Part shown: one piece after another, positions 36,139-45,028 of the stretch
Position numbering within the stretch: the first letter of the stretch is position 1
Layout of the letters: each line of letters starts with the position of its first letter
Assembly (NCBI RefSeq): GCF_004683905.1
Contig: NZ_CP038438.1
Location: forward strand, 5,642,001 to 5,706,000
Reading direction: 5' to 3'
Source of the DNA: Pseudomonas fluorescens
Lineage (GTDB): Bacteria; Pseudomonadota; Gammaproteobacteria; Pseudomonadales; Pseudomonadaceae
DNA length: 64,000 nucleotides
The notes under the pieces: model-generated
Database searches by the model: none
Told to the model about the DNA's origin: nothing
What the model saw: the letters and a program-made list of their open reading frames with translations, nothing else
Translations under genes and position numbers: made by a program

Positions 36139-37380
36139 TCACGCCGCACGGGGATTGAAGCCGTGCAGATCAATGGATGTACGCTGCTGGCCGATCAGTT
36201 CGCTGAGCAACTGCCCGCTGCCGCAGGCCAGGGTGAAACCGAGCGCGCCGTGGCCGAGGTTGAGCCACAGATTGCGATACGCCGTGGCGCCCAGCAGCGG
36301 TACGCCGGTTGGGGTGGCCGGGCGCATGCCCGCCCACTCCACAGCCGCGTCGTAATTGCCGGCATCGGGAAAGGTGTCGCGGGCCTGGCGCTTGATCAGT
36401 GCCAACCGCTCGGGATCTACCGCCGGGTCGAAACCGACGATGTCCACCATCGCCGCCACCCGTAACTGTTCGCCGATGCGCGCGTAGACGATCTTGCGGT
36501 CGTAGTCGGTGATGCTCACGTCCGGCGCCCGATGCCCGTTGCCGATCGGCACGGTCAGGCTGTACCCCTTCAGCGGATACAGCGGCACGTGCAGGCCGGG
36601 CAGCGCCAGCAAAGAGCTTCGGTGCCCGGCGGCGATTACCAGTTGGTCGACCGGCAGGGTTTCGTCGCCAAGCTCAATGGCGGTGACGGCGCCGTGGCTG
36701 TGACGAATGCCGGTGACTGCCTGACCGAGACGAAACTCGCAACGGCCCGACGCCTTCAATCGCACCGCCAACTGCTGGCAGAAGGCGTGACAGTCGCCGA
36801 CTTCTTCATCCGGCGTGTAGATCGCGCCCACAAATGGCGCCTTGGTCAAGGCCGGTTCCAGCTGCGCACATTCGGTGGCGGACAACACCTGTTGTTGCTG
36901 CGGATCGGCCAGGCCCTTGCGCGCATGGTCGAAACTGACGGCATTGCGGAAAGTCACCAGTTTGCCGTTGCGCCGCCAGTTGAAACCGGTGAGTCCGTCA
37001 TCCTCGCGCCAGCGTTTCAGCGTGCTCTGGCTGAACAGCGCCAGACGCAACAGATGCGCCGCGTTTTCGCGGTTGACCGAGGTGCGGCAGGCGGCGAGAA
37101 ACGACGCCATCCAGCGCCATTGCGCCGGGTCCAGACGCGGGCGCAGCTTGAGCGGTGAGTCGCCGCGCAGCATCCAGCCGATCGCCTGCAACGGCACGCC
37201 GGCATCGGCCAGCGGCGCCACATAGCGGTAGGACAACTGGCCGCCGTTGGCGAAGCTGGTTTCGCTGCCCAGCGACTGCCGCGCCTCGACCACTGTCACT
37301 TCGAAACCGTCGCGCACCAGCGCATAGGCCGTTGCCAACCCGATCACGCCGCCGCCGATGATGCACACACGCTGAGCCAT
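36139..37380 (-). CDS. D-amino-acid dehydrogenase-like FAD oxidase
   Basis: The 413-residue flavoprotein of the DAO/DadA family has an N-terminal FAD loop (IIGGGVIGLATAYAL, glycines 9-11), E33 in VVEARQSLGSETS, the ANGGQLSYRYVAPLAD segment typical of DadA, and a C-terminal GHGALGFTLACGSGQLL. It would oxidise a D-amino acid (or proline-type imino acid), feeding electrons to the respiratory chain. It is upstream of the binding protein and divergent from a LysR regulator, a usual three-part catabolic unit. Substrate identity is not readable from sequence. Confidence 0.87.
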   Translation of the reverse strand: MAQRVCIIGGGVIGLATAYALVRDGFEVTVVEARQSLGSETSFANGGQLSYRYVAPLADAGVPLQAIGWMLRGDSPLKLRPRLDPAQWRWMASFLAACRTSVNRENAAHLLRLALFSQSTLKRWREDDGLTGFNWRRNGKLVTFRNAVSFDHARKGLADPQQQQVLSATECAQLEPALTKAPFVGAIYTPDEEVGDCHAFCQQLAVRLKASGRCEFRLGQAVTGIRHSHGAVTAIELGDETLPVDQLVIAAGHRSSLLALPGLHVPLYPLKGYSLTVPIGNGHRAPDVSITDYDRKIVYARIGEQLRVAAMVDIVGFDPAVDPERLALIKRQARDTFPDAGNYDAAVEWAGMRPATPTGVPLLGATAYRNLWLNLGHGALGFTLACGSGQLLSELIGQQRTSIDLHGFNPRAA

Positions 37381-37464
37381 GTCCGTCCCTATTTCTATGT
37401 GAAGACGAGGCTGAGGTTAGGGTGAGGTGACAGGCGCCGAACAATGAATAAAGATGCCAGACCT

Positions 37465-37479
37465 ATAAACAAAGGTTAT
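37465..37479. promoter_or_regulatory. LysR-type dyad before the LysR gene
   Basis: ATAA-N7-TTAT (fits T-N11-A) lies ten bases before the LysR ATG in the divergent region with the DadA-like gene, a plausible autoregulatory site. Confidence 0.4.
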
Positions 37480-37488
37480 GGACTCGCC

Positions 37489-38406
37489 ATGCGCCTTCGC
37501 CACATCGAGATTTTCCAGGCCATCCGCCAGACCGGCTCGGTCAGCGCCGCTGCGCAATTGCTGCACGTCTCGCAACCGGCGGTGACCAAAGTGCTGCAGC
37601 ACGCCGAGCAGCAGTTGGGCTTTCCGTTGTTTCTGCGGGTGCGCGGTAAATTGCAGGCGACCCCGGAAGCGCTGGAGCTGGAGCGCGAAGTCGACAAGGT
37701 CACGGAAAGTCTGCAAGGCGTGCGGCGCCTGGCACAGAGCCTGCGCCGCGAACCCGGCCACAGCCTGCGGATCGGCGCGACTCCGGCGCTGGCGCTGTCG
37801 CTGCTGCCGCCGGCGATCCGGCAATGGACGGCACAGTTCCCGGACATCGCCTGCGAACTGTCCAGCGCCCACAGCCGCGAGTTGATGCAGAACCTGCTGA
37901 TGCGCGAAGTGAACGTGGCCCTGACGTTGCAGTTGCCGGATCACCCGGGGCTGAAAGCGCAGCCGCTGGCGGCGGGGGTGCTGGTGGCGTTGGCGCCAAA
38001 GGACTTCTGGCCGCCGGCAGACGTCGGCAAACCGCTGCCACTGATGGCGCTTGCGGATGTGCCGCTGATTGGTTTATCCAGCGCCGATCCATTGGCGGCA
38101 AGGCTCGACAGCTATCTGGAAGCGGTGGAGCCACCGCCACGGGTGCGGATTGCCGTGCAGACCTATTCGCTGGCACGGGCGATGGTCGAGTCCGGCGCCG
38201 GCGTCGCGGTGATCGATCCGTTCACCGCATTGGGCGCCTCTGTGGCAACCACCACCCTCCGCCCCCTCGCCCCGCCACTGCCGATCACTTTGTACGCCGT
38301 GACCCGCGCCAGCGAGCCACCACCGCATACGCTCAACGATCTGCTGCAGATTTTCAGCCAGCGAGCTCAGCAACAACTCAATAACCTGCACTCGGCACAA
38401 GTCTGA
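37489..38406 (+). CDS. LysR family regulator of the DadA-like unit
   Basis: The 305-residue protein has a LysR helix-turn-helix (MRLRHIEIFQAIRQTGSVSAA, then LLHVSQPAVTKVLQHAEQQLG) and an effector-binding domain (about 90-300). Its divergent position relative to the oxidase and binding-protein genes suggests it controls them, probably sensing the amino acid substrate. The start at 37489 is the usual LysR N terminus; an in-frame ATG at 37444 would add 15 unusual residues. Confidence 0.88.
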   Translation: MRLRHIEIFQAIRQTGSVSAAAQLLHVSQPAVTKVLQHAEQQLGFPLFLRVRGKLQATPEALELEREVDKVTESLQGVRRLAQSLRREPGHSLRIGATPALALSLLPPAIRQWTAQFPDIACELSSAHSRELMQNLLMREVNVALTLQLPDHPGLKAQPLAAGVLVALAPKDFWPPADVGKPLPLMALADVPLIGLSSADPLAARLDSYLEAVEPPPRVRIAVQTYSLARAMVESGAGVAVIDPFTALGASVATTTLRPLAPPLPITLYAVTRASEPPPHTLNDLLQIFSQRAQQQLNNLHSAQV

Positions 38407-38422
38407 TGTGGGAACACAATCT

Positions 38423-38517
38423 AATGTGGGAGCGGGCTTGCTCGCGAATGCGGTGTGTCATTCAACAGAGATGTTGTCTGAACCAACGCATTCGCGAGCA
38501 AGCCCGCTCCCACAGGG
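38423..38517. repeat. REPIN
   Basis: An inverted REP pair with ATGCG/CGCAT extensions lies between the LysR gene and the convergent hemolysin-III gene. Confidence 0.92.
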
Positions 38518-38536
38518 AGATTGGGGACAATTCCGG

Positions 38537-39154
38537 TTAGAGGACATAAAACAGAATCGCCACAAAGTGCAGCAGACTCCCGGCGATCACGAACAGATGC
38601 CAGATCCCGTGCGCATGCCGTAACCGGTGATCCAGGGCAAAAAAGATAATGCCCACGGTATACAACACCCCGCCCGACGCCAGCCAGGCAAACCCTGCCG
38701 TGCCCAACGCCGCAATCAACGGTTTGACCGCCACCAGCACGATCCAGCCCATCACCGCGTAGATCACGATCGACAGGATCCGCGCTTCCGAGCGTGGTTT
38801 GATCTCCTGCAGGATGCCGATCAGCGCCAGCCCCCAGACAATCCCGAACAACGTCCAGCCCCACGGCCCGCGCAGCGTCACCAGGCAGAACGGCGTGTAG
38901 CTGCCGGCGATCAGCAGGTAGATCGAAAAGTGATCGACCTTCTTCATGATCGCTTTCTTGCGCCCGCGCACGCTGTGGTACACGGTCGAGGCGCTGTAGA
39001 GCACCAGCAAGGTAAAGGCGTAGATCGCCACGCTGACGATCTTCCACGGACTGCCGTCGAGGCTGGCAATCACCAGCATCCACACGCCGCCGATAAATGC
39101 GGCCACGGCCCCGACCAGATGCGTCCAGGCGTTGAGTTTTTCCCCGTGATACAT
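38537..39154 (-). CDS. trhA: Hemolysin III / PAQR family membrane protein
   Basis: The 205-residue protein has seven hydrophobic helices and the PAQR-type metal-site pattern: LYSASTVYHSV (Ser and His), KKVDHFSIYLLIAGSYTPF (Asp and His) and the last-helix HAHGIWHLFVIAGSLLHF histidines. It resides in the inner membrane. The hemolysin name is historical; E. coli YqfA/TrhA relatives are linked to membrane lipid and energy homeostasis. It is a single gene, divergent from mdcR. Confidence 0.88.
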   Translation of the reverse strand: MYHGEKLNAWTHLVGAVAAFIGGVWMLVIASLDGSPWKIVSVAIYAFTLLVLYSASTVYHSVRGRKKAIMKKVDHFSIYLLIAGSYTPFCLVTLRGPWGWTLFGIVWGLALIGILQEIKPRSEARILSIVIYAVMGWIVLVAVKPLIAALGTAGFAWLASGGVLYTVGIIFFALDHRLRHAHGIWHLFVIAGSLLHFVAILFYVL

Positions 39155-39296
39155 GTGTCGCTCACCTCGTTATTCGTTACCGCAGCGCGCAAGGCTCGGG
39201 CCTTGAGCGTAAAAGCGCAATGTTTCTGTTCAACGCGGACCTGCGCACGCCACGGTAATTGGGCACAATCGGTCGATACCAAAAAGAGTCCGCGCC

Positions 39297-40211
39297 ATGC
39301 TGATCGACGAAGAATTGACCCTGAAAAAACTCGAGGTGTTCCTCGCCTTCATGCGCACCGGCAACCTGGCGCGCGCCGCTGTCGAGTTGCAGACCAGCAA
39401 TGTCAGCGTGCACCGGGCGATCCATTCGCTGGAAAGCGCCCTGCGCTGCCCGCTGTTCAAGCACGAAGGGCGCAACCTGACGCCCCTGGAAAGCGCCTAC
39501 GTGCTCGAAGAACGCGCGCAGAAGCTGATCCAGGACGTGGTCGAGAGTGTGCGCCTGACCCGCGAGGCCGCCGGTTTCTCCGCTGAACGCTTCAAACTCG
39601 GCTCGCTGTACTCGCTGACGGTGAAAACCGTACCGCAACTGATCATGGGCCTGAAGATCCGCCGCAGCGAACTCAACATCGACCTGATCCTCGGTTCGAA
39701 CATCGACCTGCTCTACAAGCTGAAGAACATGGAAGTCGACGCGATTCTGGTGTCGCTGGACGACACGGTCAGCGACCCGGACTGCGAGCAGATCCCGTTG
39801 TTCTCCGATGACATTTTCCTCGCCACGCCGGCAGATTCAAGATTCGCTCAACGCAGTGAAGTCGATCTGGCAGAGGTGCGCGATGAAACCTTCATCACCC
39901 TGACCCAAGGCTTCGCCACCCATCAGGACGGCATTCGGGTGTTCAAGCAGGCGGGGTTCGAGCCGAAGGTGGCGATGCAGGTCAACGACATCTTCACCCT
40001 GCTGAGCATGGTCAGCTCGGGGGTGGGTTATGCGTTGCTGCCAGGAAGGATTGCGGCGGTGTACGAGAACCGGGTGAAGCTGATTCCGTTGCAGGAGAAG
40101 TATCGGTTGCAGCAGCACATTGGTGTGGTGTTTCTCAAGGCCAAGGAGCGCGATCCGAATCTGCTGGCGTTGCTGGCGGAATGTCGGATGTATGCCAATC
40201 GCCAGACTTGA
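39297..40211 (+). CDS. mdcR: LysR family activator of malonate utilisation (MdcR)
   Basis: The 304-residue LysR regulator has its helix-turn-helix at the N terminus (LTLKKLEVFLAFMRTGNLARA, then NVSVHRAIHSLESALRC). The effector domain includes KTVPQLIMGLKIRR and GYALLPGRIAAVYENRVKLIPL. It is convergent with madM at the far end of the mdc operon, the standard location of mdcR in pseudomonads. It probably activates mdcA transcription with malonate through the dyad at 47648-47670. A half-site TCGTTAC at 39174-39180 lies about 120 bases before its own start. Confidence 0.9.
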   Translation: MLIDEELTLKKLEVFLAFMRTGNLARAAVELQTSNVSVHRAIHSLESALRCPLFKHEGRNLTPLESAYVLEERAQKLIQDVVESVRLTREAAGFSAERFKLGSLYSLTVKTVPQLIMGLKIRRSELNIDLILGSNIDLLYKLKNMEVDAILVSLDDTVSDPDCEQIPLFSDDIFLATPADSRFAQRSEVDLAEVRDETFITLTQGFATHQDGIRVFKQAGFEPKVAMQVNDIFTLLSMVSSGVGYALLPGRIAAVYENRVKLIPLQEKYRLQQHIGVVFLKAKERDPNLLALLAECRMYANRQT

Positions 40212-40224
40212 GACCGAGTCGCAC

Positions 40225-40294
40225 CCTTCGCGAGCAAGCCCGCTCCCACAGGGGAACGCATTCCAAATGTGGGAGCGGGCTTGCTCGCGAAAGC
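40225..40294. repeat. REPIN
   Basis: A compact inverted REP pair lies between the convergent mdcR and madM genes. Confidence 0.92.
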
Positions 40295-40322
40295 GTCAGC
40301 CCAGACAACTCAAATTCCGGAT

Positions 40323-41087
40323 CTAGCCCACAATCCCGCGAACAATGAAGAACAACAGCGACGGCCCCAGCAAACAGCCAAGCCCAGTATGGAACGTAGC
40401 GGTCAACGCCCCATAAGGCACCAACCGCCGATCCGTCGCCGCCAGCCCCGCGGTAACCCCACTCACCGTCCCGGCCAGACCACCGAACACCATCGCCGAG
40501 CGCGGGTTATCCAGGCCCATCCAGCGCGCCGCGACCGGCGTGCCGACCATCACCAGAATCGCCTTGATCAACCCGGTAGCAATCGACAGCGCCATCACAT
40601 CCGAAGTCGCGCCAATCGCTGCGCCAGTCACTGGGCCGACGATGTAGGTCACCGCGCCCGCGCCGATGGTGGTCATGCTTACCGCATCGCGATAGCCGAA
40701 GGCCCAAGCCATACACGCGCCGACAATGAACGGCAGGATCGTACCGAGCAACAGCGCGATCACGCCAATCAACCCGGCCTTCTTCGCCTCGGTCGCCTGC
40801 ACTTCGAACGCCGTGGCGACGATCGCGAAATCCCGCAGCATCGCACCGCCCATCAGGCCGATGCCGGAGAACAGCGTCAGATCCGCCAGGCCTTTCTGGC
40901 CACCGGTCAGGGTGCCGCCGACCCAGGCCAGCACCAGACCGATGACGATGGCAATCGCCGAGCCGTGAATGCGTCCGAAGGTCAGGCGTTTCGAGAGAAT
41001 CACCGAGACCCACATGATCACGCCGACGAAGGCGAAGGCAGTGACCAGACCGTTGTGTTCCAGACCGTTTTCAATGAGTGCCCACAT
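40323..41087 (-). CDS. madM: Malonate transporter subunit MadM
   Basis: The 254-residue inner-membrane protein has eight or so helices and the MadM family text VIMWVSVILSKRLTFGRIHGSA, LADLTLFSGIGLMGGAMLRDFAI and YIVGPVTGAAIGATSDV. It works with MadL as a sodium-dependent malonate importer. Its start follows the madL stop by a single base, so the two are translated together. It is the last gene of the mdc operon and is followed by a REPIN. Confidence 0.95.
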   Translation of the reverse strand: MWALIENGLEHNGLVTAFAFVGVIMWVSVILSKRLTFGRIHGSAIAIVIGLVLAWVGGTLTGGQKGLADLTLFSGIGLMGGAMLRDFAIVATAFEVQATEAKKAGLIGVIALLLGTILPFIVGACMAWAFGYRDAVSMTTIGAGAVTYIVGPVTGAAIGATSDVMALSIATGLIKAILVMVGTPVAARWMGLDNPRSAMVFGGLAGTVSGVTAGLAATDRRLVPYGALTATFHTGLGCLLGPSLLFFIVRGIVG

Positions 41088-41088
41088 G

Positions 41089-41505
41089 TCAGCGACCTCC
41101 TACCGGGGTGCCGACCGGAGTGACTTCCACCGGTTCGTCGGGCAACGGTTCGCCTTTATGGGTGCGGCTGATCAAGGCAATCGTGCAACCACACACCACC
41201 ACCGAACCGATTGCCGCCAGCACCGCCACCGGGCCACCGTGCAGGGCGGTGACGACGTTCTGTTGCGCGGCCATCGCCACCACCACCGGAATGTACATTG
41301 CGCCCCAGAAGCCGACGCCCATTTCGCAATCCTTGGTCATGCCGCCGCGTTTCTGCATCCACAACCGCGCGCAGATCAACAGGATCATGGCGATGCCGAC
41401 CCCGCCGACGTTGGATTTGACACCCAGCAACACGCCAAGCATGTCACCCATGATCACCCCTGCCAGCGTACAGATCGCCAGCAGCGCCACACCGTAAATA
41501 ATCAT
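41089..41505 (-). CDS. madL: Malonate transporter subunit MadL
   Basis: The 138-residue membrane protein has four helices and family segments GVALLAICTLAGVIMGDMLG, GVGIAMILLICARLWM and MGVGFWGAMYIPVVVAMAAQQN. It pairs with MadM. The ATG at 41505 has GAGGA upstream; a frame to 41520 adds five residues without support. A 66-base gap separates it from mdcH, while it almost touches madM. Confidence 0.93.
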   Translation of the reverse strand: MIIYGVALLAICTLAGVIMGDMLGVLLGVKSNVGGVGIAMILLICARLWMQKRGGMTKDCEMGVGFWGAMYIPVVVAMAAQQNVVTALHGGPVAVLAAIGSVVVCGCTIALISRTHKGEPLPDEPVEVTPVGTPVGGR

Positions 41506-41571
41506 TGTTGTAGTCCTCAAAGTGCATCGTCGAATGTTGTTTTTGTTGTTCGAAGCCTGAGTCGCGGCAGT

Positions 41572-42492
41572 TTATGGTCGGCGGCCACCCTCCTCTCGCA
41601 ACAGCGCCTGCAAGGTGTCCAGACGCGCTCTGTCAAAGGCAGTGACCGTGCCCGATTCAAACACCCGGCGCGCCAGCCCGGTCAGCACCGCACCGGGCGG
41701 CAGTTCGATTTGTAAACGTACGCCGCGCTCGTAAGCGCTTTGCACGGTGCCGCGCCAGTCCACCACGCGGCACATGTTGAAAGCGAGGTCATCACGCAAG
41801 GCATCTGGCTTGACCAGCGGACGCGCGCGACTGCCACTCAGGTAAGCGATTTTCGGGGGCTTCAGTGCAACCTTGGCGAAGGCTTCGGCGAGGGTTTGCG
41901 CCGGCGCTTCCAGCAACGGACAGTGTGACGGCACGCTCACCGCCAGGCGTTTCGCCAGACCGGCGCCACGACTGCGCGCCAGTTCCGCCACCGCTTGCAT
42001 CGCCTTGTCGCTGCCGGCAATCACCACCTGGTTATCGGCATTGATGTTGGCCAGATACACCGGCGACTCCGCGCTGTGCACCTGCGCCAGCAGCGTTTCG
42101 ACGGTGGATAATTGCAGGCCGATGATTGCGGTCATGCCAAAGCCTTGTGGATAAGCCTGCTGCATCAACTCGCCACGCAGGCTGACCAGATTTAACGCAT
42201 CGCTGAAGCTCAATGCCCCGGCGACCACCGCTGCCGGGTAGGCACCGATGGACAGACCGGCGACGTAATCCGCTTCCAATTCGTCCTGTAGCAACTGCCG
42301 CGAGGCAGCGACCCCGGCGATCAACAGGCACAGCTGAACCGCCCGGGTGCTGCGCAACGCGTCGGCAGAATCGAGCAGCGCGACATCTTCACCGAGCACG
42401 TCGCTGGCCTCGGTCAAGGTTTCCCGAGGCAAACGCAGGAGCATGCCCGGTTGCTGCGCGCCCTGGCCGGGGAACACCAACAGGCTGCTCAC
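41572..42492 (-). CDS. mdcH: Malonyl-CoA:ACP transacylase of malonate decarboxylase (epsilon)
   Basis: The 306-residue acyltransferase has FPGQGAQQPGM near the N terminus, the nucleophile in GLSIGAYPAA (S81) and the catalytic histidine in SVPSHCPLLEAP. It loads malonyl groups onto the MdcC carrier to prime the decarboxylase. The GTG start at 42492 overlaps the mdcG stop as GTGA and has GGAG upstream; the longer frame to 42516 would lie inside mdcG. Confidence 0.93.
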   Translation of the reverse strand: MSSLLVFPGQGAQQPGMLLRLPRETLTEASDVLGEDVALLDSADALRSTRAVQLCLLIAGVAASRQLLQDELEADYVAGLSIGAYPAAVVAGALSFSDALNLVSLRGELMQQAYPQGFGMTAIIGLQLSTVETLLAQVHSAESPVYLANINADNQVVIAGSDKAMQAVAELARSRGAGLAKRLAVSVPSHCPLLEAPAQTLAEAFAKVALKPPKIAYLSGSRARPLVKPDALRDDLAFNMCRVVDWRGTVQSAYERGVRLQIELPPGAVLTGLARRVFESGTVTAFDRARLDTLQALLREEGGRRP

Positions 42493-43106
42493 GCTGCCTG
42501 CTCCTGCGGGTTCCACGGATCAGTGACCAGACAGGCTTGATGGGCGTTTTTCAGCAGCACCCGTGCAGACCCGCCGGCCCATTCGCGCAACGCGACTGCA
42601 CCGAACGGCGTCTGCAATTGCATGTCGACCCGGCACACGGCTTGATCAAAAACCGCGACCAGTTTGCGTGCCTGATTACGCGTGATCAGTTGCGGTGTCC
42701 GCAGAATCAGATCGAGGTCACTGGCCGCGTGCATCGCGGTAAAACCACTGGCCAACTCAAACCCGACACTGCCGCTGACACCCCAGACCCAACCGCAGTC
42801 ATCGAGCATTGGCCGCAGTTGTTTGAGGGCCTGCATCACTGGCAGATCGCGCTCGCAATCGACATGACTAAGCGCTTCGGGGCTGACCCGACAGGCAATC
42901 GAATCGAGCGCCATAAACGCCGCCAGCCGCTGCTCACGCAACACACCGCGAATGCCCACCGCGACCCAAGCTTCAGCGCTCACCGCTCGCCGCACGACCA
43001 CCGGTTGCCCGGCAGCCAGCGATTCGACTGCCCACTGTGGCGCATCCGCCGGCAGCTGCGCCGGGGTCATGCCCCACAGCAGATCGTGGGCCAGTGGCAG
43101 GTTCAC
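42489..43106 (-). CDS. mdcG: Phosphoribosyl-dephospho-CoA transferase
   Basis: The roughly 205-residue enzyme attaches the 2'-(5''-triphosphoribosyl)-3'-dephospho-CoA prosthetic group to the carrier MdcC. Family text includes AHDLLWGM, WGVSGSVGFELASG and SDLDLILRTP, a nucleotidyltransferase-like acidic pair. Two adjacent GTG codons could start it. I choose 43106 because it overlaps the mdcE stop as GTGA, the coupling pattern used elsewhere in this operon. Confidence 0.92.
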   Translation of the reverse strand: MNLPLAHDLLWGMTPAQLPADAPQWAVESLAAGQPVVVRRAVSAEAWVAVGIRGVLREQRLAAFMALDSIACRVSPEALSHVDCERDLPVMQALKQLRPMLDDCGWVWGVSGSVGFELASGFTAMHAASDLDLILRTPQLITRNQARKLVAVFDQAVCRVDMQLQTPFGAVALREWAGGSARVLLKNAHQACLVTDPWNPQEQAA

Positions 43107-43888
43107 CACTGCGCCCTCAGCAATTCACGCACGCGGCTGGACGCTTCACGATTTTTCGCGCCGAGACGCTTGCGCAAGTCAGTGCTGGAGATATCGACGA
43201 TGGCCTGTTTCAGGCATTCGGTCACCCGCGCCAGATCCTCCGCCGTCGGCTGCTCGATCTGCTGCACCGAGAGGGTTTCCCAGAGCAATCCGAGGCTGGC
43301 GTAGCTGTCGATGTCATAGGCCATTGGCGGCACGCTGGCGGACAGTGCTTCCAGTTCCTCGACACTGCGCAGCGTCACTCGCGCCGCCGAGGCCTTGCCC
43401 ATCGCATGCACCATCACCCCGGGATCGCGCAGGGCAATCAAACGGTTGGCCTGATAACCATGAGCAAGAAACGCCCCGGACATGGCCTTGCCCACCAGCA
43501 GCGCAATCACCGGATGCCCGGCCAGACGGGCGCGGGCATAACTGTCCGCCGCACCGGCCAGTGCCTGATGAATGCCGAGGGCTTCTTCGCGACGACCGTA
43601 AGCCTGGCTCGGGACGTCGACGATGGCGATGATCGGGCGCTTCTGCGCTTTGTCGCGATCCGCCGTGATCGCGTCATCTACAGCCTTGGCCAGACCCCAG
43701 CCTTCGAGCAAACCGACTTCGCCATTGCGAGCCCGTGGGAAACGGTTGTCGGGGTCAGCGACCACCGCAATAAAGCGTCCAAGTTCGCCATCGGCCACTT
43801 GCAACGATGGCGGCAAACCTTCTACGGCTTTCGCGCCCGCGCTCAGGGCGTTGAACCAGTTCAAACCGCGCACGGAATAACCACTCAT
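43103..43888 (-). CDS. mdcE: Malonate decarboxylase gamma subunit
   Basis: The 261-residue protein belongs to the biotin-independent malonate decarboxylase gamma family, related to carboxyltransferase subunits of acyl-CoA carboxylases. Segments include GELGRFIAVVADPDNRFPRA, IAIVDVPSQAYGRREEALGI and LLVGKAMSGAFLAHG. With MdcD it forms the part that decarboxylates malonyl-S-carrier to acetyl-S-carrier. Its ATG overlaps the mdcD stop (ATGA). Confidence 0.95.
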   Translation of the reverse strand: MSGYSVRGLNWFNALSAGAKAVEGLPPSLQVADGELGRFIAVVADPDNRFPRARNGEVGLLEGWGLAKAVDDAITADRDKAQKRPIIAIVDVPSQAYGRREEALGIHQALAGAADSYARARLAGHPVIALLVGKAMSGAFLAHGYQANRLIALRDPGVMVHAMGKASAARVTLRSVEELEALSASVPPMAYDIDSYASLGLLWETLSVQQIEQPTAEDLARVTECLKQAIVDISSTDLRKRLGAKNREASSRVRELLRAQW

Positions 43889-44736
43889 GAGCGCTCTCCT
43901 TGATACAGATCGCGAACCACCGACGGTTCGATTTGCTTGGCGGTGTCCAAACGGTTCAGGCGTTGCAGGAACCAATCGGCGCGCTGACTGCGCGGCTTAG
44001 CGGGCAAACCCTGCTGCAGCAATTCACCGACCTGCTGACGGATCTGCGCCACATCATCGGCGACATAACGATCCACCAGCCCGCTGGCGAAACGCTGTTC
44101 GCCGCCGGTCAGGCTCCAGATGAAGGGCCGGTCGCGGGAGTCGTATTCCTCGATCCCGGCTTCCTGCTCGATCACCTGCGGCCCGTTCAAACCGAGACGC
44201 GCTTCCTGGGTCACCAGCAAATAACTGCACAGCGCAGCGGCAATCGACATGCCGCCGAAACAACCAACACTGCCCGCGACCACACCGACCACCGGTTGGT
44301 ACTGCTGCAAATCGACAATCGCCGCATGAATATCGGCAATCGCCGCCAGCCCGAGGTTGGCTTCCTGCAAACGCACGCCACCGGTTTCCAGCAGCAACAC
44401 AGCGCGAGTCGGGATGCCCTTGCGGTTGTCTTCGGCGGCCAGTTCCAGCGCGCCGGCAATCTTCGCCCCGCCGACTTCGCCGAGGCTGCCGCCCTGGAAC
44501 GCGCCTTCGATGGCGGCGATCACCACCGGCAAACCGTCGACGCTGCCCTTGGCAATCACCACGCCGTCATCGGCTTGCGGCACCACGCCCTGGCGTTCGA
44601 GCCATGGCGACATGACCCGTTGAAACGGGTCGAGCAATTCGCGGAAGGTCCCGGCGTCGAGCAAGGCTTTCGCCCGTTGCCGTGCGCCGAGTTCGACGAA
44701 GCTGTGTTTGTTGAGCAACGCTGCGCTGTCAGTCAT
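43885..44736 (-). CDS. mdcD: Malonate decarboxylase beta subunit
   Basis: The 283-residue carboxyltransferase-fold subunit has SFVELGARQRAKALLDAGTF, GGSLGEVGGAKIAGALELA, LLLETGGVRLQEANLGL and RLGLNGPQVIEQEAGIEE. It forms the decarboxylating active site with MdcE. The ATG at 44736 overlaps the end of mdcC by eight bases; the upstream frame to 44901 lies inside mdcC and is excluded. Confidence 0.95.
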   Translation of the reverse strand: MTDSAALLNKHSFVELGARQRAKALLDAGTFRELLDPFQRVMSPWLERQGVVPQADDGVVIAKGSVDGLPVVIAAIEGAFQGGSLGEVGGAKIAGALELAAEDNRKGIPTRAVLLLETGGVRLQEANLGLAAIADIHAAIVDLQQYQPVVGVVAGSVGCFGGMSIAAALCSYLLVTQEARLGLNGPQVIEQEAGIEEYDSRDRPFIWSLTGGEQRFASGLVDRYVADDVAQIRQQVGELLQQGLPAKPRSQRADWFLQRLNRLDTAKQIEPSVVRDLYQGERS

Positions 44737-45028
44737 GGCCGAGCTCCTCGAAACCTTGTTCCAGACGCAGGCGCACCACACCTGGCGTGGCGCCGAAATC
44801 ATGAATATCGATGGCCATTGCCGGTGGCGTGGTGCCGTCGAACATCCGCGCAAACAGATGCTGCCAGCGCTGCTGCGCACCGTTGACCGAGGTCTGCACA
44901 TTGATCGTCAGTTTGCCGGCCAGCCCCGGTTCGATCAGCACTTCCAGATCGCCCGAGCCGACACAACCGACCAGCGCCCGCCCGCGTGGCGGCTGCCCGG
45001 CGGGGAATTCAAAGGATAAGGTTTCCAT
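44729..45028 (-). CDS. mdcC: Malonate decarboxylase acyl carrier protein (delta)
   Basis: This 99-residue acyl carrier bears the phosphoribosyl-dephospho-CoA arm on which malonyl and acetyl groups ride. The predicted attachment residue is S25 in GCVGSGDLEVL, the same position as in Klebsiella MdcC. The ATG at 45028 shares one base with the mdcB stop (TGATG), a sign of translational coupling. Confidence 0.94.
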   Translation of the reverse strand: METLSFEFPAGQPPRGRALVGCVGSGDLEVLIEPGLAGKLTINVQTSVNGAQQRWQHLFARMFDGTTPPAMAIDIHDFGATPGVVRLRLEQGFEELGHD

